DNA of 64,000 bases, taken from the NCBI RefSeq assembly GCF_002236105.1, contig NZ_NIWU01000004.1:310001-374000 (forward strand), read 5' to 3'. This DNA is from Pseudomonas umsongensis (GTDB taxonomy: Bacteria; Pseudomonadota; Gammaproteobacteria; Pseudomonadales; Pseudomonadaceae). Positions 17,269-26,300 of the stretch are shown here, piece after piece (within the stretch, counting starts at the first letter, position 1; each line of letters begins with the position of its first letter). The notes beneath the pieces were generated by a model, which saw only the letters and a program-made list of their open reading frames with translations, searched no databases and was not told the origin of the DNA. The position numbers were made by a program, and so were the translations under genes.

Positions 17269-19078
17269 CGGCAGGCAACTGGTAGCTCCAGGTCTCGGTC
17301 AGGACTTCTTCAGTCGATGCCGATTCCGGTGTGGCTGGGACCGCGTCGGCAGCAGCAGGCTGCTTGGCGTCATTGTTGTTCGCCTTGTCCTTGGCATCTG
17401 CGACTGGCTTGGCTTCGGCCTGCTTGGCCTCGGCGGCCTTCGCTTCCTTGTCCGCTTTCTCCGCTTGCTTGGCGGCAACTTTGTCGGCCTTGGCAACGGA
17501 AGAAGTGGATGCTGGAATCGAAGTCTTGGCCAGATCGGCAGGCACGATGTTCTGCACCAGTGCAGCACGCATCTCGGTGGACTTGCCCGGGTCCTTGATC
17601 TTCATCCGCAGAGTCAGGCGCCAGCCCTTGGTTTCAGGGTTGTAGCGCACGCTGTTCTCGACCAGTTCGGCGTTTTCGCCGACGCTGACCTGGCTGCGAA
17701 CATCCGTATCCGGGGCCAAAGCTGCCAGGGACGGACCTTCGAAGTCCACCAGATAGGCAACGCTGCCGTCCGGCTGACGAATCAGGTTGGACTGCTTGAC
17801 GTCACCGGTGGATTTGAGGGTCTGACTGACCCAGGCACTGTCCGGTGCGTGCAGCGCCGCTTCGTCCATGGTCCAGTGCATGCGATAAGCGAAGTCCAGC
17901 GGCTGGCCTGGCTCCGGCATCTTTTCCGGGCTCCAGAACGCCACGATATTGTCGTTGGTTTCGTCGGCGGTCGGAATCTCGACCAGATCGACGGTGCCCT
18001 TGCCCCAATCGCCCTTCGGTTCGATCCAGGCGCTTGGGCGCTTGTCGTAGCGATCGTCGAGGTCTTCGTAGTGGCTGAAATCACGACCGCGTTGCAGCAA
18101 GCCGAAGCCACGCGGGTTCTCGACGGAGAAGTTGCTCACCGCCAGGTGTTTCGGGTTGTTCAGCGGACGCCAGATCCACTCGCCGTTGCCGGCATGGATC
18201 GCCAGACCGCTGGAATCGTGCAGCTCACGACGGTAGTTCAGCACTTTCGACGGCTGGTTGGCGCCGAACAGGAACATGCTGGTCAGTGGCGCGATGCCCA
18301 GTTTGCCAACCTTGTCGCGCAGGAACATCTGCGCCTTGACGTCGACAATGGTGTCGCTGCCCGGACGCAGGGTCAGGCGGTAGGCGCCGGTCGCCCGTGG
18401 CGAATCCAGCAGGGCGAAGATCACCAGGTGCTTGTCGCCCGGTTTCGGCTGTTGAATCCAGAACTCGCGAAAACGCGGGAACTCTTCGCCGGACGGCAGT
18501 GCGGTATCGATCGCCATGCCGCGAGCGGACAAGCCGTAGACGTGACCCTTGCCGACCACGCGGAAGTAACTCGCGCCCAGCATGGTCATGATTTCGTCTT
18601 GCTTGTCAGCCTTGTTGACCGGGTACAGGACGCGGAAACCGGCGTAACCCAGTTGCTCGGTGGCCTTGGGATCGAACTTGACGTCGCCGAAATCGAAACG
18701 ACTCGGGTCGTACTTGATCTCTTCGACGGTGTTCGCCGTGATTTCGTTGATTTTCACCGGCGTATCGAAATGCATGCCCTGGTGATAGAACGACAGCTTG
18801 AATGGGGTCTTCTGATCGGCCCATTCGGCTTTTTCAGTCAGGAAGCGAATTTTCTGATAATCGGCGAATTTCATCTCGCGGAATTCGTTCGGCAGGTTAC
18901 TGCGCGGAGCTTCGTACTTTTGCCCGGCCAGCTCTTTTGCCTTGACCGATACATCATCCAGACTGAATGCCCAAAGCTGGCCGGCGCTGAGCAGGCACAG
19001 CAGTGCCGAGCCCGCTACCAATGCGCTACGAAACCGTTTGGCAGTCAATTTTGGTGCGTTACAGGGACTAACAATCAC
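17261..19078 (-). CDS. opgG: Periplasmic glucan biosynthesis protein OpgG with Ala/Lys-rich insert near the C-terminus
   Basis: Periplasmic partner of OpgH needed for branching and release of the glucan. The 605-residue protein starts at GTG 19078 (GAGGG about 8 bp upstream) with a signal peptide ending around QLWA. The glucan-binding OpgG/D domain follows (FSLDDVSVKAKELAGQ and onward) and an Ig-like C-terminal domain. An insert of about 60 residues, made almost only of Ala, Lys, Glu, Asp and Gln, precedes the terminal strand EVLTETWSYQLP. E. coli OpgG, about 511 residues, lacks it. First gene of opgGH. Confidence 0.95.
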   Translation of the reverse strand: MIVSPCNAPKLTAKRFRSALVAGSALLCLLSAGQLWAFSLDDVSVKAKELAGQKYEAPRSNLPNEFREMKFADYQKIRFLTEKAEWADQKTPFKLSFYHQGMHFDTPVKINEITANTVEEIKYDPSRFDFGDVKFDPKATEQLGYAGFRVLYPVNKADKQDEIMTMLGASYFRVVGKGHVYGLSARGMAIDTALPSGEEFPRFREFWIQQPKPGDKHLVIFALLDSPRATGAYRLTLRPGSDTIVDVKAQMFLRDKVGKLGIAPLTSMFLFGANQPSKVLNYRRELHDSSGLAIHAGNGEWIWRPLNNPKHLAVSNFSVENPRGFGLLQRGRDFSHYEDLDDRYDKRPSAWIEPKGDWGKGTVDLVEIPTADETNDNIVAFWSPEKMPEPGQPLDFAYRMHWTMDEAALHAPDSAWVSQTLKSTGDVKQSNLIRQPDGSVAYLVDFEGPSLAALAPDTDVRSQVSVGENAELVENSVRYNPETKGWRLTLRMKIKDPGKSTEMRAALVQNIVPADLAKTSIPASTSSVAKADKVAAKQAEKADKEAKAAEAKQAEAKPVADAKDKANNNDAKQPAAADAVPATPESASTEEVLTETWSYQLPADE

Positions 19079-19398
19079 GAGCAACCCTCGCCGAAAACAG
19101 ATCAAAAAACCAACGGCCAGTTAAAGGGCCAGCAGGTATCCGGCGCGAAAAAGCCGACCCTGCAGACCACTCTTGCCAAGTTGGCGAGCATTGTTCCGAC
19201 TCCGCTGGGGCAAAATGATTCCCCAATCGGATCCGGACAAGTCTCTACCTAAGTCAAAATGGACCAACGAACGCTGATCCCCGTAGCGCGCGATTATCTA
19301 GTAGGCCGCGTTACAACGCATCAGGGGTAACAAAGTATTTATCGGGATAAACGCCTGTTTTCGACCGAAAAGCGCTTAAAAAGATGTTTCAAGCGCTT
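19079..19398. other. Intergenic region upstream of opgG and downstream of dtd
   Basis: 320 bp without a gene. The right end holds the dtd hairpin. The part next to opgG must hold the opgGH promoter and 5' leader, but I see no unambiguous -35/-10 pair and no operator I can name. No coding potential is evident. Confidence 0.5.
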
Positions 19399-19399
19399 T
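19369..19399 (-). terminator. Candidate terminator of pip-dtd
   Basis: Nine-bp perfect arms (AAAGCGCTT / AAGCGCTTT) with a 13-base loop, starting at the dtd stop codon. Each arm is itself the palindrome AAGCGCTT. Only four T follow on the minus strand, so strength is uncertain. Confidence 0.45.
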
Positions 19400-19836
19400 C
19401 AGGTCTGTAACAGAAAGGTAACCGGGCCATCATTGACCAGGTGCACCTGCATATCCGCGCCGAATCTACCTGATGCCACAGTGCCATGCACCTGTTTCGC
19501 TTTGCTTAATAGATAGCCGAAAAGCTCCTCGCCCAAGGCCGGGGGGGCCGCGGTCGAGAAACTCGGTCGCAGCCCGCTCTTGGTGTCGGCGGCCAGGGTG
19601 AACTGCGAGACCAGCAACAACCCGCCACCCACATCCGCCAGGGACAGGTTCATCTTGCCCTCAGCGTCGCTGAACACACGATAGTTAAGCAGCTTATTGA
19701 GAAGTTTGTCGGCGCTGGCCCGCGTGTCGTCGGGCTCGACGGCTACCAGCACCAGCAAACCCTGGTCGATTGCGCCGACCACCTGCCCCGCTACCTCGAC
19801 CCGCGCGCCGCGCACGCGTTGCAGCAAGCCCTTCAT
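19399..19836 (-). CDS. dtd: D-aminoacyl-tRNA deacylase Dtd
   Basis: Removes D-amino acids (and glycine from tRNA-Ala) from mischarged tRNA. The 145-residue protein carries the family motifs LLLVSQFTLAADT with the following GLRPSF and the C-terminal NDGPVTF with the Gly-Pro that discriminates chirality. It overlaps pip by 4 bp (ATGA) and is its downstream partner, as in other pseudomonads. Confidence 0.96.
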   Translation of the reverse strand: MKGLLQRVRGARVEVAGQVVGAIDQGLLVLVAVEPDDTRASADKLLNKLLNYRVFSDAEGKMNLSLADVGGGLLLVSQFTLAADTKSGLRPSFSTAAPPALGEELFGYLLSKAKQVHGTVASGRFGADMQVHLVNDGPVTFLLQT

Positions 19837-20804
19837 GCTTCTTCAGGCGACAGGTCGAGCAAGCGCCGGGCCATTCGGTCGGCAGCGCGTACCAATGCAT
19901 CGGTAATCCCCGGCTCAGCGGCGGCATGGCCCGCGTCCCGGATTATTTGCAATTCGCTATTGGGCCAGGCCTGGTGCAGCTCCCAGGCGTTATCCAATGG
20001 ACAGATGACGTCATAGCGACCATGGACGATCACGCCAGGCAAATGGGCGATCTTGCCCATGTCGCGAATCAGCTGATTCGGTTCGAGGAAGGCGTTATTG
20101 GTGAAGTAGTGGCACTCGATGCGGGCGATCGACAACGCACGCTGCGGCTCGGAGAAACGATCGACCACCAGCGGGTTCGGACGCAGCGTCGCGGTCCGGC
20201 CTTCCCACGTGGACCAGGCTTTGGCCGCGTGCATCTGGGCGATCTGGTCGTTGCCGGTGAGTCGTTTATGGAAAGCATTGAGCAAATCGCCGCGCTCGTC
20301 CATCGGGATCGGCGCAACGTAGTCCTGCCAGTAATCGGGGAACAGACGGCTGGCACCCGACTGATAAAACCATTCGATTTCCTGCGGGCGGCAGAGAAAA
20401 ATCCCGCGCAGAATCAGCCCGTGCACACGTTCCGGATGGGTTTGTGCGTAGGCCAGCGCCAAAGTCGAACCCCAGGAGCCGCCGAACAGCACCCACTTGT
20501 CGATGCCCAAGTGCTCGCGGATTCGCTCAAGGTCGGCGACCAGGTCCCAGGTGGTGTTGTTTTCGAGGCTGGCGTGGGGGGTGGAACGACCGCAACCGCG
20601 TTGGTCGAAGGTGACGATGCGGTACAGGTTTGGATCGAAGTAGCATCGGCTCGCAGCATCACACCCGGCACCGGGACCGCCGTGAATGAACACCACCGGC
20701 AAACCTTGCGGTGAACCGCTTTCGTCGACATACAGCGTGTGGGTTTCATCGACGGCCAGATCGTGCCGGGCGTGGGGTTTGATCTGCGGGTACAAAGTCT
20801 GCAT
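19833..20804 (-). CDS. pip: Proline iminopeptidase
   Basis: Cytoplasmic alpha/beta hydrolase (323 residues) that removes N-terminal proline from peptides. The oxyanion motif FIHGGPGAG and nucleophile elbow GGSWGSTLALAYA are present; the Asp and His of the triad lie in GRYDVICP and DAGHAA near the C-terminus. The family-specific WEGRTATL region of the cap domain is present. GGAGTG ribosome site before ATG. First gene of pip-dtd. Confidence 0.95.
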   Translation of the reverse strand: MQTLYPQIKPHARHDLAVDETHTLYVDESGSPQGLPVVFIHGGPGAGCDAASRCYFDPNLYRIVTFDQRGCGRSTPHASLENNTTWDLVADLERIREHLGIDKWVLFGGSWGSTLALAYAQTHPERVHGLILRGIFLCRPQEIEWFYQSGASRLFPDYWQDYVAPIPMDERGDLLNAFHKRLTGNDQIAQMHAAKAWSTWEGRTATLRPNPLVVDRFSEPQRALSIARIECHYFTNNAFLEPNQLIRDMGKIAHLPGVIVHGRYDVICPLDNAWELHQAWPNSELQIIRDAGHAAAEPGITDALVRAADRMARRLLDLSPEEA

Positions 20805-20931
20805 TGCGCACTCCGTAAGGGGTCGAGGTCATCCCTGGGGGGACTTCTATTATTCTGCCGTTGGGCATCATAAACCCGATTTACGTCAATGAGCATGCAC
20901 TTGCTGGATTGTAAATTTGCCGCCGGAAAAC

Positions 20932-21023
20932 CTGTGGGAGCGAGCCTGCTCGCGAAGAGGGCGTGTCAGGCGCTATCCATGTTGACTGACCCACCGCATT
21001 CGCGAGCAGGCTCGCTCCCACAA
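20932..21023. repeat. REP pair, family B
   Basis: Inverted copies of the TGTGGGAGCGAGCCTGCTCG unit between the end of hutG and the start of pip. Confidence 0.9.
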
Positions 21024-21025
21024 GG

Positions 21026-21829
21026 TTACGCGTTGTAATGCTTTTCGCCCCAGGCCAGCAGGCCTTGCAGCAATTCTTTCAACACCACCTGCGTCGGCCC
21101 GGCCAGGTCCGGCCGATAACGGAACGGTTCGAACTCTTCCATATAGGTGCACTGGCCCAGCTCCAGTTGCACGGCATGAATGCTTTCCGCCGGATTGCCG
21201 TAGTGACGGGTGATGTGCCCGCCCTTGAAGCGCCCGTTCAGCACATGGCTGTAGTCAGGGTGGCGGGCGCAGATCGCTTCCAGTTGAGTTGCAAGCTGCG
21301 GATCGCAACTGGCGCCGTTGAAGGTGCCGAGGTTGAAATCCGGCAGTTTGCCGTCGAACAGGTGCGGGATGATCGAGCGAATCGAGTGGGCATCAAACAA
21401 CAGTGCATAGCCGAACTCGGCTTTCAGTCGCGCCAGCTCGTTGTGCAAGGTGCTGTGGTATGGCGTCCAGATCTGCTCCAGATAGGTCGCGCGCTCTTCT
21501 TTCGAAGGCTCCATTCCCTCATGGAACAACGCAATACCATCGAACAGCGTTGCCGGGTACAGACCGGTGGTGGCGCCGACATACAAAGGCTTGTCGTCGG
21601 ATGGCCGGTTCAGGTCGATGACAAACCGCGAGTATTCGGCGGCCAGGGTACTGGCACCCAGTTCGGCGGCGAAATCGTACAGCTGCGGGATGTGCCAATC
21701 GGTGTCCGGCAGGCTTTTCGCGGCGGGGATCAACCCAGCTTCGACCGCAGGGGTCAGGCGCACACCGGCGTGGGGCATGCTGATCAGCAGCGGCACGCGG
21801 CCTTGTTTGAAGTTCAGAACCTTATCCAC
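21026..21829 (-). CDS. hutG: N-formylglutamate deformylase HutG
   Basis: Last step of the Pseudomonas histidine pathway: N-formylglutamate to glutamate and formate. The 267-residue protein begins VDKVLNFKQGRVPLLISMPHAG; the GTG at 21829 has GGAG 8 bp upstream and gives the family start, whereas the longer open frame has no support. SMPHAGVRL, DTDWH, RFVIDLNRP and LFDAHSIRS are FGase motifs with metal-binding His/Asp/Glu. It lies 10 bp after hutI and is the last gene of the hut run. Confidence 0.95.
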   Translation of the reverse strand: MDKVLNFKQGRVPLLISMPHAGVRLTPAVEAGLIPAAKSLPDTDWHIPQLYDFAAELGASTLAAEYSRFVIDLNRPSDDKPLYVGATTGLYPATLFDGIALFHEGMEPSKEERATYLEQIWTPYHSTLHNELARLKAEFGYALLFDAHSIRSIIPHLFDGKLPDFNLGTFNGASCDPQLATQLEAICARHPDYSHVLNGRFKGGHITRHYGNPAESIHAVQLELGQCTYMEEFEPFRYRPDLAGPTQVVLKELLQGLLAWGEKHYNA

Positions 21830-21839
21830 AACTGTTCTC

Positions 21840-23045
21840 CTAAACGCTCGTCTCGACGCCGTGACGCACGACGCGTTTTTCCAGGTCGCCGCCCAGCCAG
21901 TAGCACAGGTCGGCCGGACGATCGATTTGCCATGCAACAAAATCGGCTACCTTGCCCGCCTCCAGCGAACCGTGGGTAGCGGCCATGCCCAATGCCGTCG
22001 CGGCATGAATCGTCGCGCCAGCCAGGGCCTCTTCCGGGGTCATACGGAAACAGGTGCAGGCCATGTTCAACATCAGGCGCAACGACAGCGCCGGCGAGGT
22101 GCCGGGGTTGAGGTCGCTGGCGATGGCGATTTTCACGCCGTGTTTGCGCAAGGCCTCCATCGGTGGCAATTGGGTCTCGCGCAGGAAGTAGAAAGCGCCG
22201 GGCAGTAACACGGCCACTGTGCCGGACTTGGCCATGGCGATGGCGTCGTCTTCGGTCATGAATTCCAGGTGGTCGGCCGACAGTGCGTGGTAACGCGCCG
22301 CGAGGCTCGATCCGTGCAGGGAAGAAAGCTGCTCGGCGTGCAGCTTCACCGGCAAGCCCAGTTCCCGGGCAGTGACGAATACGCGCTCAACCTGGGCAGG
22401 GGAAAACGCCAGGTATTCGCAAAAGGCATCCACCGCGTCCACCAGCCCTTCGGCGGCCAGGGCCGGGAGCATTTCGCTGCAGATGTGATCGATGTAATCG
22501 TCGGCGCGATCGGTGTACTCCGGCGGCAAGGCGTGAGCCGCCAGGCAGGTGCTGCGTACGCTGACCGGCAGCTCGGCACCGAGGCGACGGGCGACCCGCA
22601 GCATCTTGCGTTCGTTGGCCAGGTCGAGGCCGTACCCGGATTTGATTTCGATGCTGGTGACACCGTCGCGCATCAGGCTTTTCAGGCGCTTGGCGGCGCT
22701 GGCGAACAGTTCATCTTCACTGGCTGCGCGAGTGGCACGCACGGTGCTGGCGATACCCCCGCCGCTGGCGGCGATTTGCGCGTAGCTAACGCCTTGCAGA
22801 CGCTGCTCGAATTCACCGCTGCGGTTACCGCCGAACACCGTGTGGGTATGGCAGTCGATCAGGCCCGGCGTGACCCAGGCCCCGTTCAAGTCATTGACCA
22901 CCGAGTACTCGCCGGACGGCAGCTCACGGCGCGGGCCGATCCACTCTATATGTGCATCGGACGTCACGATGGCCGCATCCTCGATGATCGAGTAGACGCC
23001 CTGGGCCATGGTTGCGACGTGGCAGTGTTGCCAGAGGGTTTTCAT
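21840..23045 (-). CDS. hutI: Imidazolonepropionase HutI
   Basis: Hydrolyses imidazolone-5-propionate to N-formimino-glutamate. The 401-residue amidohydrolase has the metal motif LIDCHTHTVFGG (HxH), KLHAEQLS, DHLEF and IASDLNPGTSP, covering the Zn ligands and catalytic Asp. Start ATG 23045 follows a GGAGG site; the open frame continues into a REP and is not used. It sits between hutH and hutG with a single REP palindrome before it. Confidence 0.96.
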   Translation of the reverse strand: MKTLWQHCHVATMAQGVYSIIEDAAIVTSDAHIEWIGPRRELPSGEYSVVNDLNGAWVTPGLIDCHTHTVFGGNRSGEFEQRLQGVSYAQIAASGGGIASTVRATRAASEDELFASAAKRLKSLMRDGVTSIEIKSGYGLDLANERKMLRVARRLGAELPVSVRSTCLAAHALPPEYTDRADDYIDHICSEMLPALAAEGLVDAVDAFCEYLAFSPAQVERVFVTARELGLPVKLHAEQLSSLHGSSLAARYHALSADHLEFMTEDDAIAMAKSGTVAVLLPGAFYFLRETQLPPMEALRKHGVKIAIASDLNPGTSPALSLRLMLNMACTCFRMTPEEALAGATIHAATALGMAATHGSLEAGKVADFVAWQIDRPADLCYWLGGDLEKRVVRHGVETSV

Positions 23046-23063
23046 TCGGATCCTCCGATGGTT

Positions 23064-23094
23064 GATCGTTCCCACGCTCTGCGTGGGAACGATC
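23064..23094. repeat. Single REP palindrome, family C, inside the hut operon
   Basis: One perfect palindrome with 14-bp arms GATCGTTCCCACGC / GCGTGGGAACGATC and a 3-base centre, in the 62-bp gap between hutH and hutI. Confidence 0.9.
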
Positions 23095-23107
23095 GGTTGG
23101 GGGCGGG

Positions 23108-24640
23108 TTAGAGGCTAGGCAGCAACTTCGCCGAAACCAGCTCGTTCAAGCAACGCGAAGCCAACAACTCGGTCGCCGCATTGATGTCCGGTGCAAAGAA
23201 GCGGTCCTTCTCGTAGAACGGCACTTCCTTACGCAGGATGGCCCGAGCCTTTTCCAGCTTCGGCGACGTCTTCAGGCCATTGCGCAGGTCCAGGCCCTGA
23301 GCGGCGGCCAGCCATTCCACAGCCAGGATGCCACGGGTGTTCTCGGCCATTTCCCACAGACGCTTGCCTGCGGCCGGAGCCATGGACACGTGATCTTCCT
23401 GGTTGGCGGAAGTCGGCAGGCTGTCCACCGAATGCGGATGGGACAGCGCCTTGTTCTCGCTGGCCAGCGCCGCTGCGGTCACTTGGGCGATCATGAAGCC
23501 GGAATTGACGCCGCCATTGGCCACCAGGAACGGCGGCAGTTGCGACATGTGCTTGTCCATCATCAACGAAATGCGACGCTCGCTCAGGGAACCGATTTCA
23601 GCAATGGCCAAGGCCATGTTGTCAGCGGCCATGGCCACCGGTTCTGCGTGGAAGTTGCCGCCGGAAATCACGTCACCTTCTGCGGCAAATACCAGCGGGT
23701 TGTCGGATACTGCGTTGGCTTCGATCGCCAGCACTTCGGCAGCCTGGCGGAACTGGGTCAGGCAGGCGCCCATGACTTGCGGCTGGCAGCGCAGGGAGTA
23801 CGGGTCCTGGACCTTTTCGCAGTTCTGGTGAGAATCAGAAACTTCACTGCGCTCGCCCAGCAGGTCGCGGTAGGCGGCAGCGGCATCGATCTGGCCTTTC
23901 TGGCCACGGGCGGCGTGAATGCGTGCGTCGAATGGCGAGCGCGAACCCAGGACCGCTTCAACGGTCAGGCCACCCAGAGCCAGGGCTCCAGCGAACAGGT
24001 CCTCACCTTCGAACAGACCGCGCAAGGCGAAAGCCGTGGATACTTGCGTGCCATTGAGCAATGCCAGGCCTTCTTTCGCAGCCAGGGTCAGCGGAGTCAG
24101 GCCAGCGACTTTCAGCGCTTCGCTCGCTTCCATCCACTCGCCTTTGTAGCGCGCCTTGCCTTCACCCAGCAGTACCAGCGACATGTGCGCCAACGGGGCC
24201 AGGTCGCCGGACGCTCCGACCGAACCTTTCAGCGGAATGTGCGGATACACCTCGGCGTTGATCAGGGCGATCAGCGCGTCGATGACTACACGACGAATAC
24301 CGGAGAAACCACGGCTCAGGCTGTTGACCTTGAGCACCATGACCAGGCGCACCAGCGCGTCGCTAATCGGCTCGCCGACACCAGCAGCGTGGGACAGCAC
24401 CAGCGAGCGCTGCAGGTTTTCCAGGTCTTCGCTGGCAATGCGGGTCGAGGCCAGCAGGCCGAAACCGGTGTTGATACCGTAGGCGGTGCGGTTTTCGGCG
24501 AGGATCTGCTCCACGCAGGCGACGCTGGCTTCGATCTGGGCCGCGGCGCTGTGGTCGAGGGTGATTTTGACCGGTTGCTGATAAACATCACGCAATTGGG
24601 CAAGGCTCAGTTGGCCAGGAATCAAGTTAAGCGCAGTCAT
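23108..24640 (-). CDS. hutH: Histidine ammonia-lyase HutH (functional copy)
   Basis: Deaminates histidine to urocanate. The 510-residue enzyme is very like the P. putida histidase. The Ala-Ser-Gly triad that cyclises into the MIO cofactor is at residues 143-145 in GSVGASGDLAPL. Active-site residues are all present: Tyr in TAYGINTGFG, His in LVLSHAAGVG, Asn in LLNGTQ, Gln/Tyr/Arg in VQDPYSLRCQPQ, Phe in GGNFHAEP and Glu in NQEDHVSM. The ATG follows AAAAGGAG. It corresponds to hutH2 in P. fluorescens nomenclature; a degenerate paralogue lies just upstream. Confidence 0.97.
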   Translation of the reverse strand: MTALNLIPGQLSLAQLRDVYQQPVKITLDHSAAAQIEASVACVEQILAENRTAYGINTGFGLLASTRIASEDLENLQRSLVLSHAAGVGEPISDALVRLVMVLKVNSLSRGFSGIRRVVIDALIALINAEVYPHIPLKGSVGASGDLAPLAHMSLVLLGEGKARYKGEWMEASEALKVAGLTPLTLAAKEGLALLNGTQVSTAFALRGLFEGEDLFAGALALGGLTVEAVLGSRSPFDARIHAARGQKGQIDAAAAYRDLLGERSEVSDSHQNCEKVQDPYSLRCQPQVMGACLTQFRQAAEVLAIEANAVSDNPLVFAAEGDVISGGNFHAEPVAMAADNMALAIAEIGSLSERRISLMMDKHMSQLPPFLVANGGVNSGFMIAQVTAAALASENKALSHPHSVDSLPTSANQEDHVSMAPAAGKRLWEMAENTRGILAVEWLAAAQGLDLRNGLKTSPKLEKARAILRKEVPFYEKDRFFAPDINAATELLASRCLNELVSAKLLPSL

Positions 24641-24758
24641 TTCATGCTCCTTTTGAGAGTTTGTTATTAACTACCAGACGCTCCGGATTAATCCGTTGTC
24701 CGTCGCTTCCCTCTTTTTGAAAGGGCTGGCGCCTTGGCACGCTGGTTTGGTATGGAAA

Positions 24759-26282
24759 TCAGTTCAGATTCGGTAAAGCCTTTTGCAACAAAGCCGGGTC
24801 TTTCAATACGCCGGCAGCGGCGGCGATGTCCGGCGCCAGCCAGCGGTCCTGATCGTAGGCCGGAACGCGTTCGCGCAGCAGGCGCCACGCGGCATCGGTG
24901 CCGGCCCCGAAACGCTGTTCTTTCAGGAACTCGAAAGCCTGGGCCGCCAGCAAGTACTCGATGGCGAGAATCTGCGTGCAGTTTTCCAACGCGCGGTGCA
25001 GCTTCAATGCGGCGTTGGTGCCCATGCTCAGGTGGTCTTCCTGCAAGCCCGAGGTGACGTAGTTGTCGAGCACCGCCGGTTGCGCCAGTTGGCGATTTTC
25101 CGCACACAGCGACGCAGCGACGTACTGCACGATCATCATCCCGGAGTTCACCCCCGGGTTGGCCACCAGGAACGCCGGTAGGCCGCTGACGTGCGGGTTG
25201 ATCAAACGGTCCAGGCGACGCTCGGCGATGGAGCCGATTTCGGCCATGGCAATCGCCAGCAGGTCTGCCGCCATTGCCACGGACTGGCCGTGGGGATTGG
25301 CTTGGGACATGACGCGGAAGTTGTCCGGCGTACCCAGCAACAACGGGTTATCCGTGCAGCCATTGAGTTCGGTTTCGATTTGCTTGATCGCGTGCTCAAG
25401 CTGATCGCGAGCGGCGCCGTGCACTTGCGGAATCGAGCGGATACTCAATGCATCCTGCGTACGAATGCCTTTGCTTTGGGCAATCACTTCACTGCCATCG
25501 AGCAGCGCCCGCAAGTTGATCCCGACCTGTTGCATGCCCGGATGCGGCTTGAGGGCGATGATCTCGGCATCGAACGCTGCAATCTGGCCACGCTGGGCCT
25601 CGAAGCTCATGGCGCTGATCACATCGGCCCATTGCAGCAGGCGCGTGGCGTCGGCAATGGCCAGGCAACTGAGGCCGCTCATGCACGGCGTACCGTTGAC
25701 CAGGCACAGGCCGTCCTTGGCGCCGAGTTGAACCGGTTGCAGGCCCTCTTCGGCCAACGCTTGTTGCGCCGACACGACTTGCCCGCGATAGCTGACGTTG
25801 CCGACACCCAGCAGGGCGATGCTGATGTGGGCCATGTGGGTCAGGTAGCCCACCGAACCCTGAGACGGCACTTGCGGAGTGATGCCGCGATTGAGCAACG
25901 CCAGCAAGGCTTCGACCACTCGGCGATGAATGCCGGATTTGCCGTGGGAATAGTTGCGGATCGCCGCGCACATGATCGCGCGAGTCTGCTCGTCGGCCAG
26001 TGGGGCACCCACGCCACAGGCGTGACTGAGCAAGGTATTGCGCGACAGTTGGCTGAGTTGTTCGTCTTTGAGCGAGACGTTGCACAAAGCGCCCAGCCCG
26101 GTATTCACGCCATAGGCGCGTTCGCCGCTGGTGACGATGCGCTGGACGATCGCCTGGGCATTTTCGATGCGTGCCCAGGCCTGCTCCGACAGCTCAAGCT
26201 GTGCGCCATGGCGGGCTACGGCAACCACATCCTGCCAACGCAACGGGGCATCGGCGATAACGATTTTTTCAGCCTGGGACAT
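24759..26282 (-). CDS. hutH1: Histidase-family paralogue lacking the MIO tripeptide (HutH1-like)
   Basis: An intact 507-residue protein of the aromatic amino acid lyase family, in the operon just before hutH. The fold-level motifs are kept (RAYGVNTGLGALC, LLSHACGVG, LVNGTPCMSG, LQEDHLSMG), but GSVGASGDLAPLAH of real histidases is GSVGYLTHMAH here: Ala-Ser-Gly is deleted and the next Asp is Tyr. The active-site Tyr of QDPYSLR is Leu (QDALSIR) and the Phe of NFHAE is Pro (NPHGQ). MIO-dependent deamination should be impossible. The frame is undamaged, so it is not a plain pseudogene; a structural, regulatory or transport-linked role is possible. Start ATG 26282 with AGAGG upstream. Confidence 0.85.
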   Translation of the reverse strand: MSQAEKIVIADAPLRWQDVVAVARHGAQLELSEQAWARIENAQAIVQRIVTSGERAYGVNTGLGALCNVSLKDEQLSQLSRNTLLSHACGVGAPLADEQTRAIMCAAIRNYSHGKSGIHRRVVEALLALLNRGITPQVPSQGSVGYLTHMAHISIALLGVGNVSYRGQVVSAQQALAEEGLQPVQLGAKDGLCLVNGTPCMSGLSCLAIADATRLLQWADVISAMSFEAQRGQIAAFDAEIIALKPHPGMQQVGINLRALLDGSEVIAQSKGIRTQDALSIRSIPQVHGAARDQLEHAIKQIETELNGCTDNPLLLGTPDNFRVMSQANPHGQSVAMAADLLAIAMAEIGSIAERRLDRLINPHVSGLPAFLVANPGVNSGMMIVQYVAASLCAENRQLAQPAVLDNYVTSGLQEDHLSMGTNAALKLHRALENCTQILAIEYLLAAQAFEFLKEQRFGAGTDAAWRLLRERVPAYDQDRWLAPDIAAAAGVLKDPALLQKALPNLN

Positions 26283-26300
26283 CTTCAACCTCTTGATCCT

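Noticed and set aside
17465..19252. Plus-strand open frame of 595 codons opposite opgG
   Set aside because: No recognisable domain, no ribosome site, and fully covered by opgG on the other strand.
24682..24697. CGGATTAATCCG palindrome between hutH1 and hutH as an operator
   Set aside because: Only a 12-bp palindrome in a gap inside an operon; does not match HutC or NtrC patterns, and such palindromes occur by chance.
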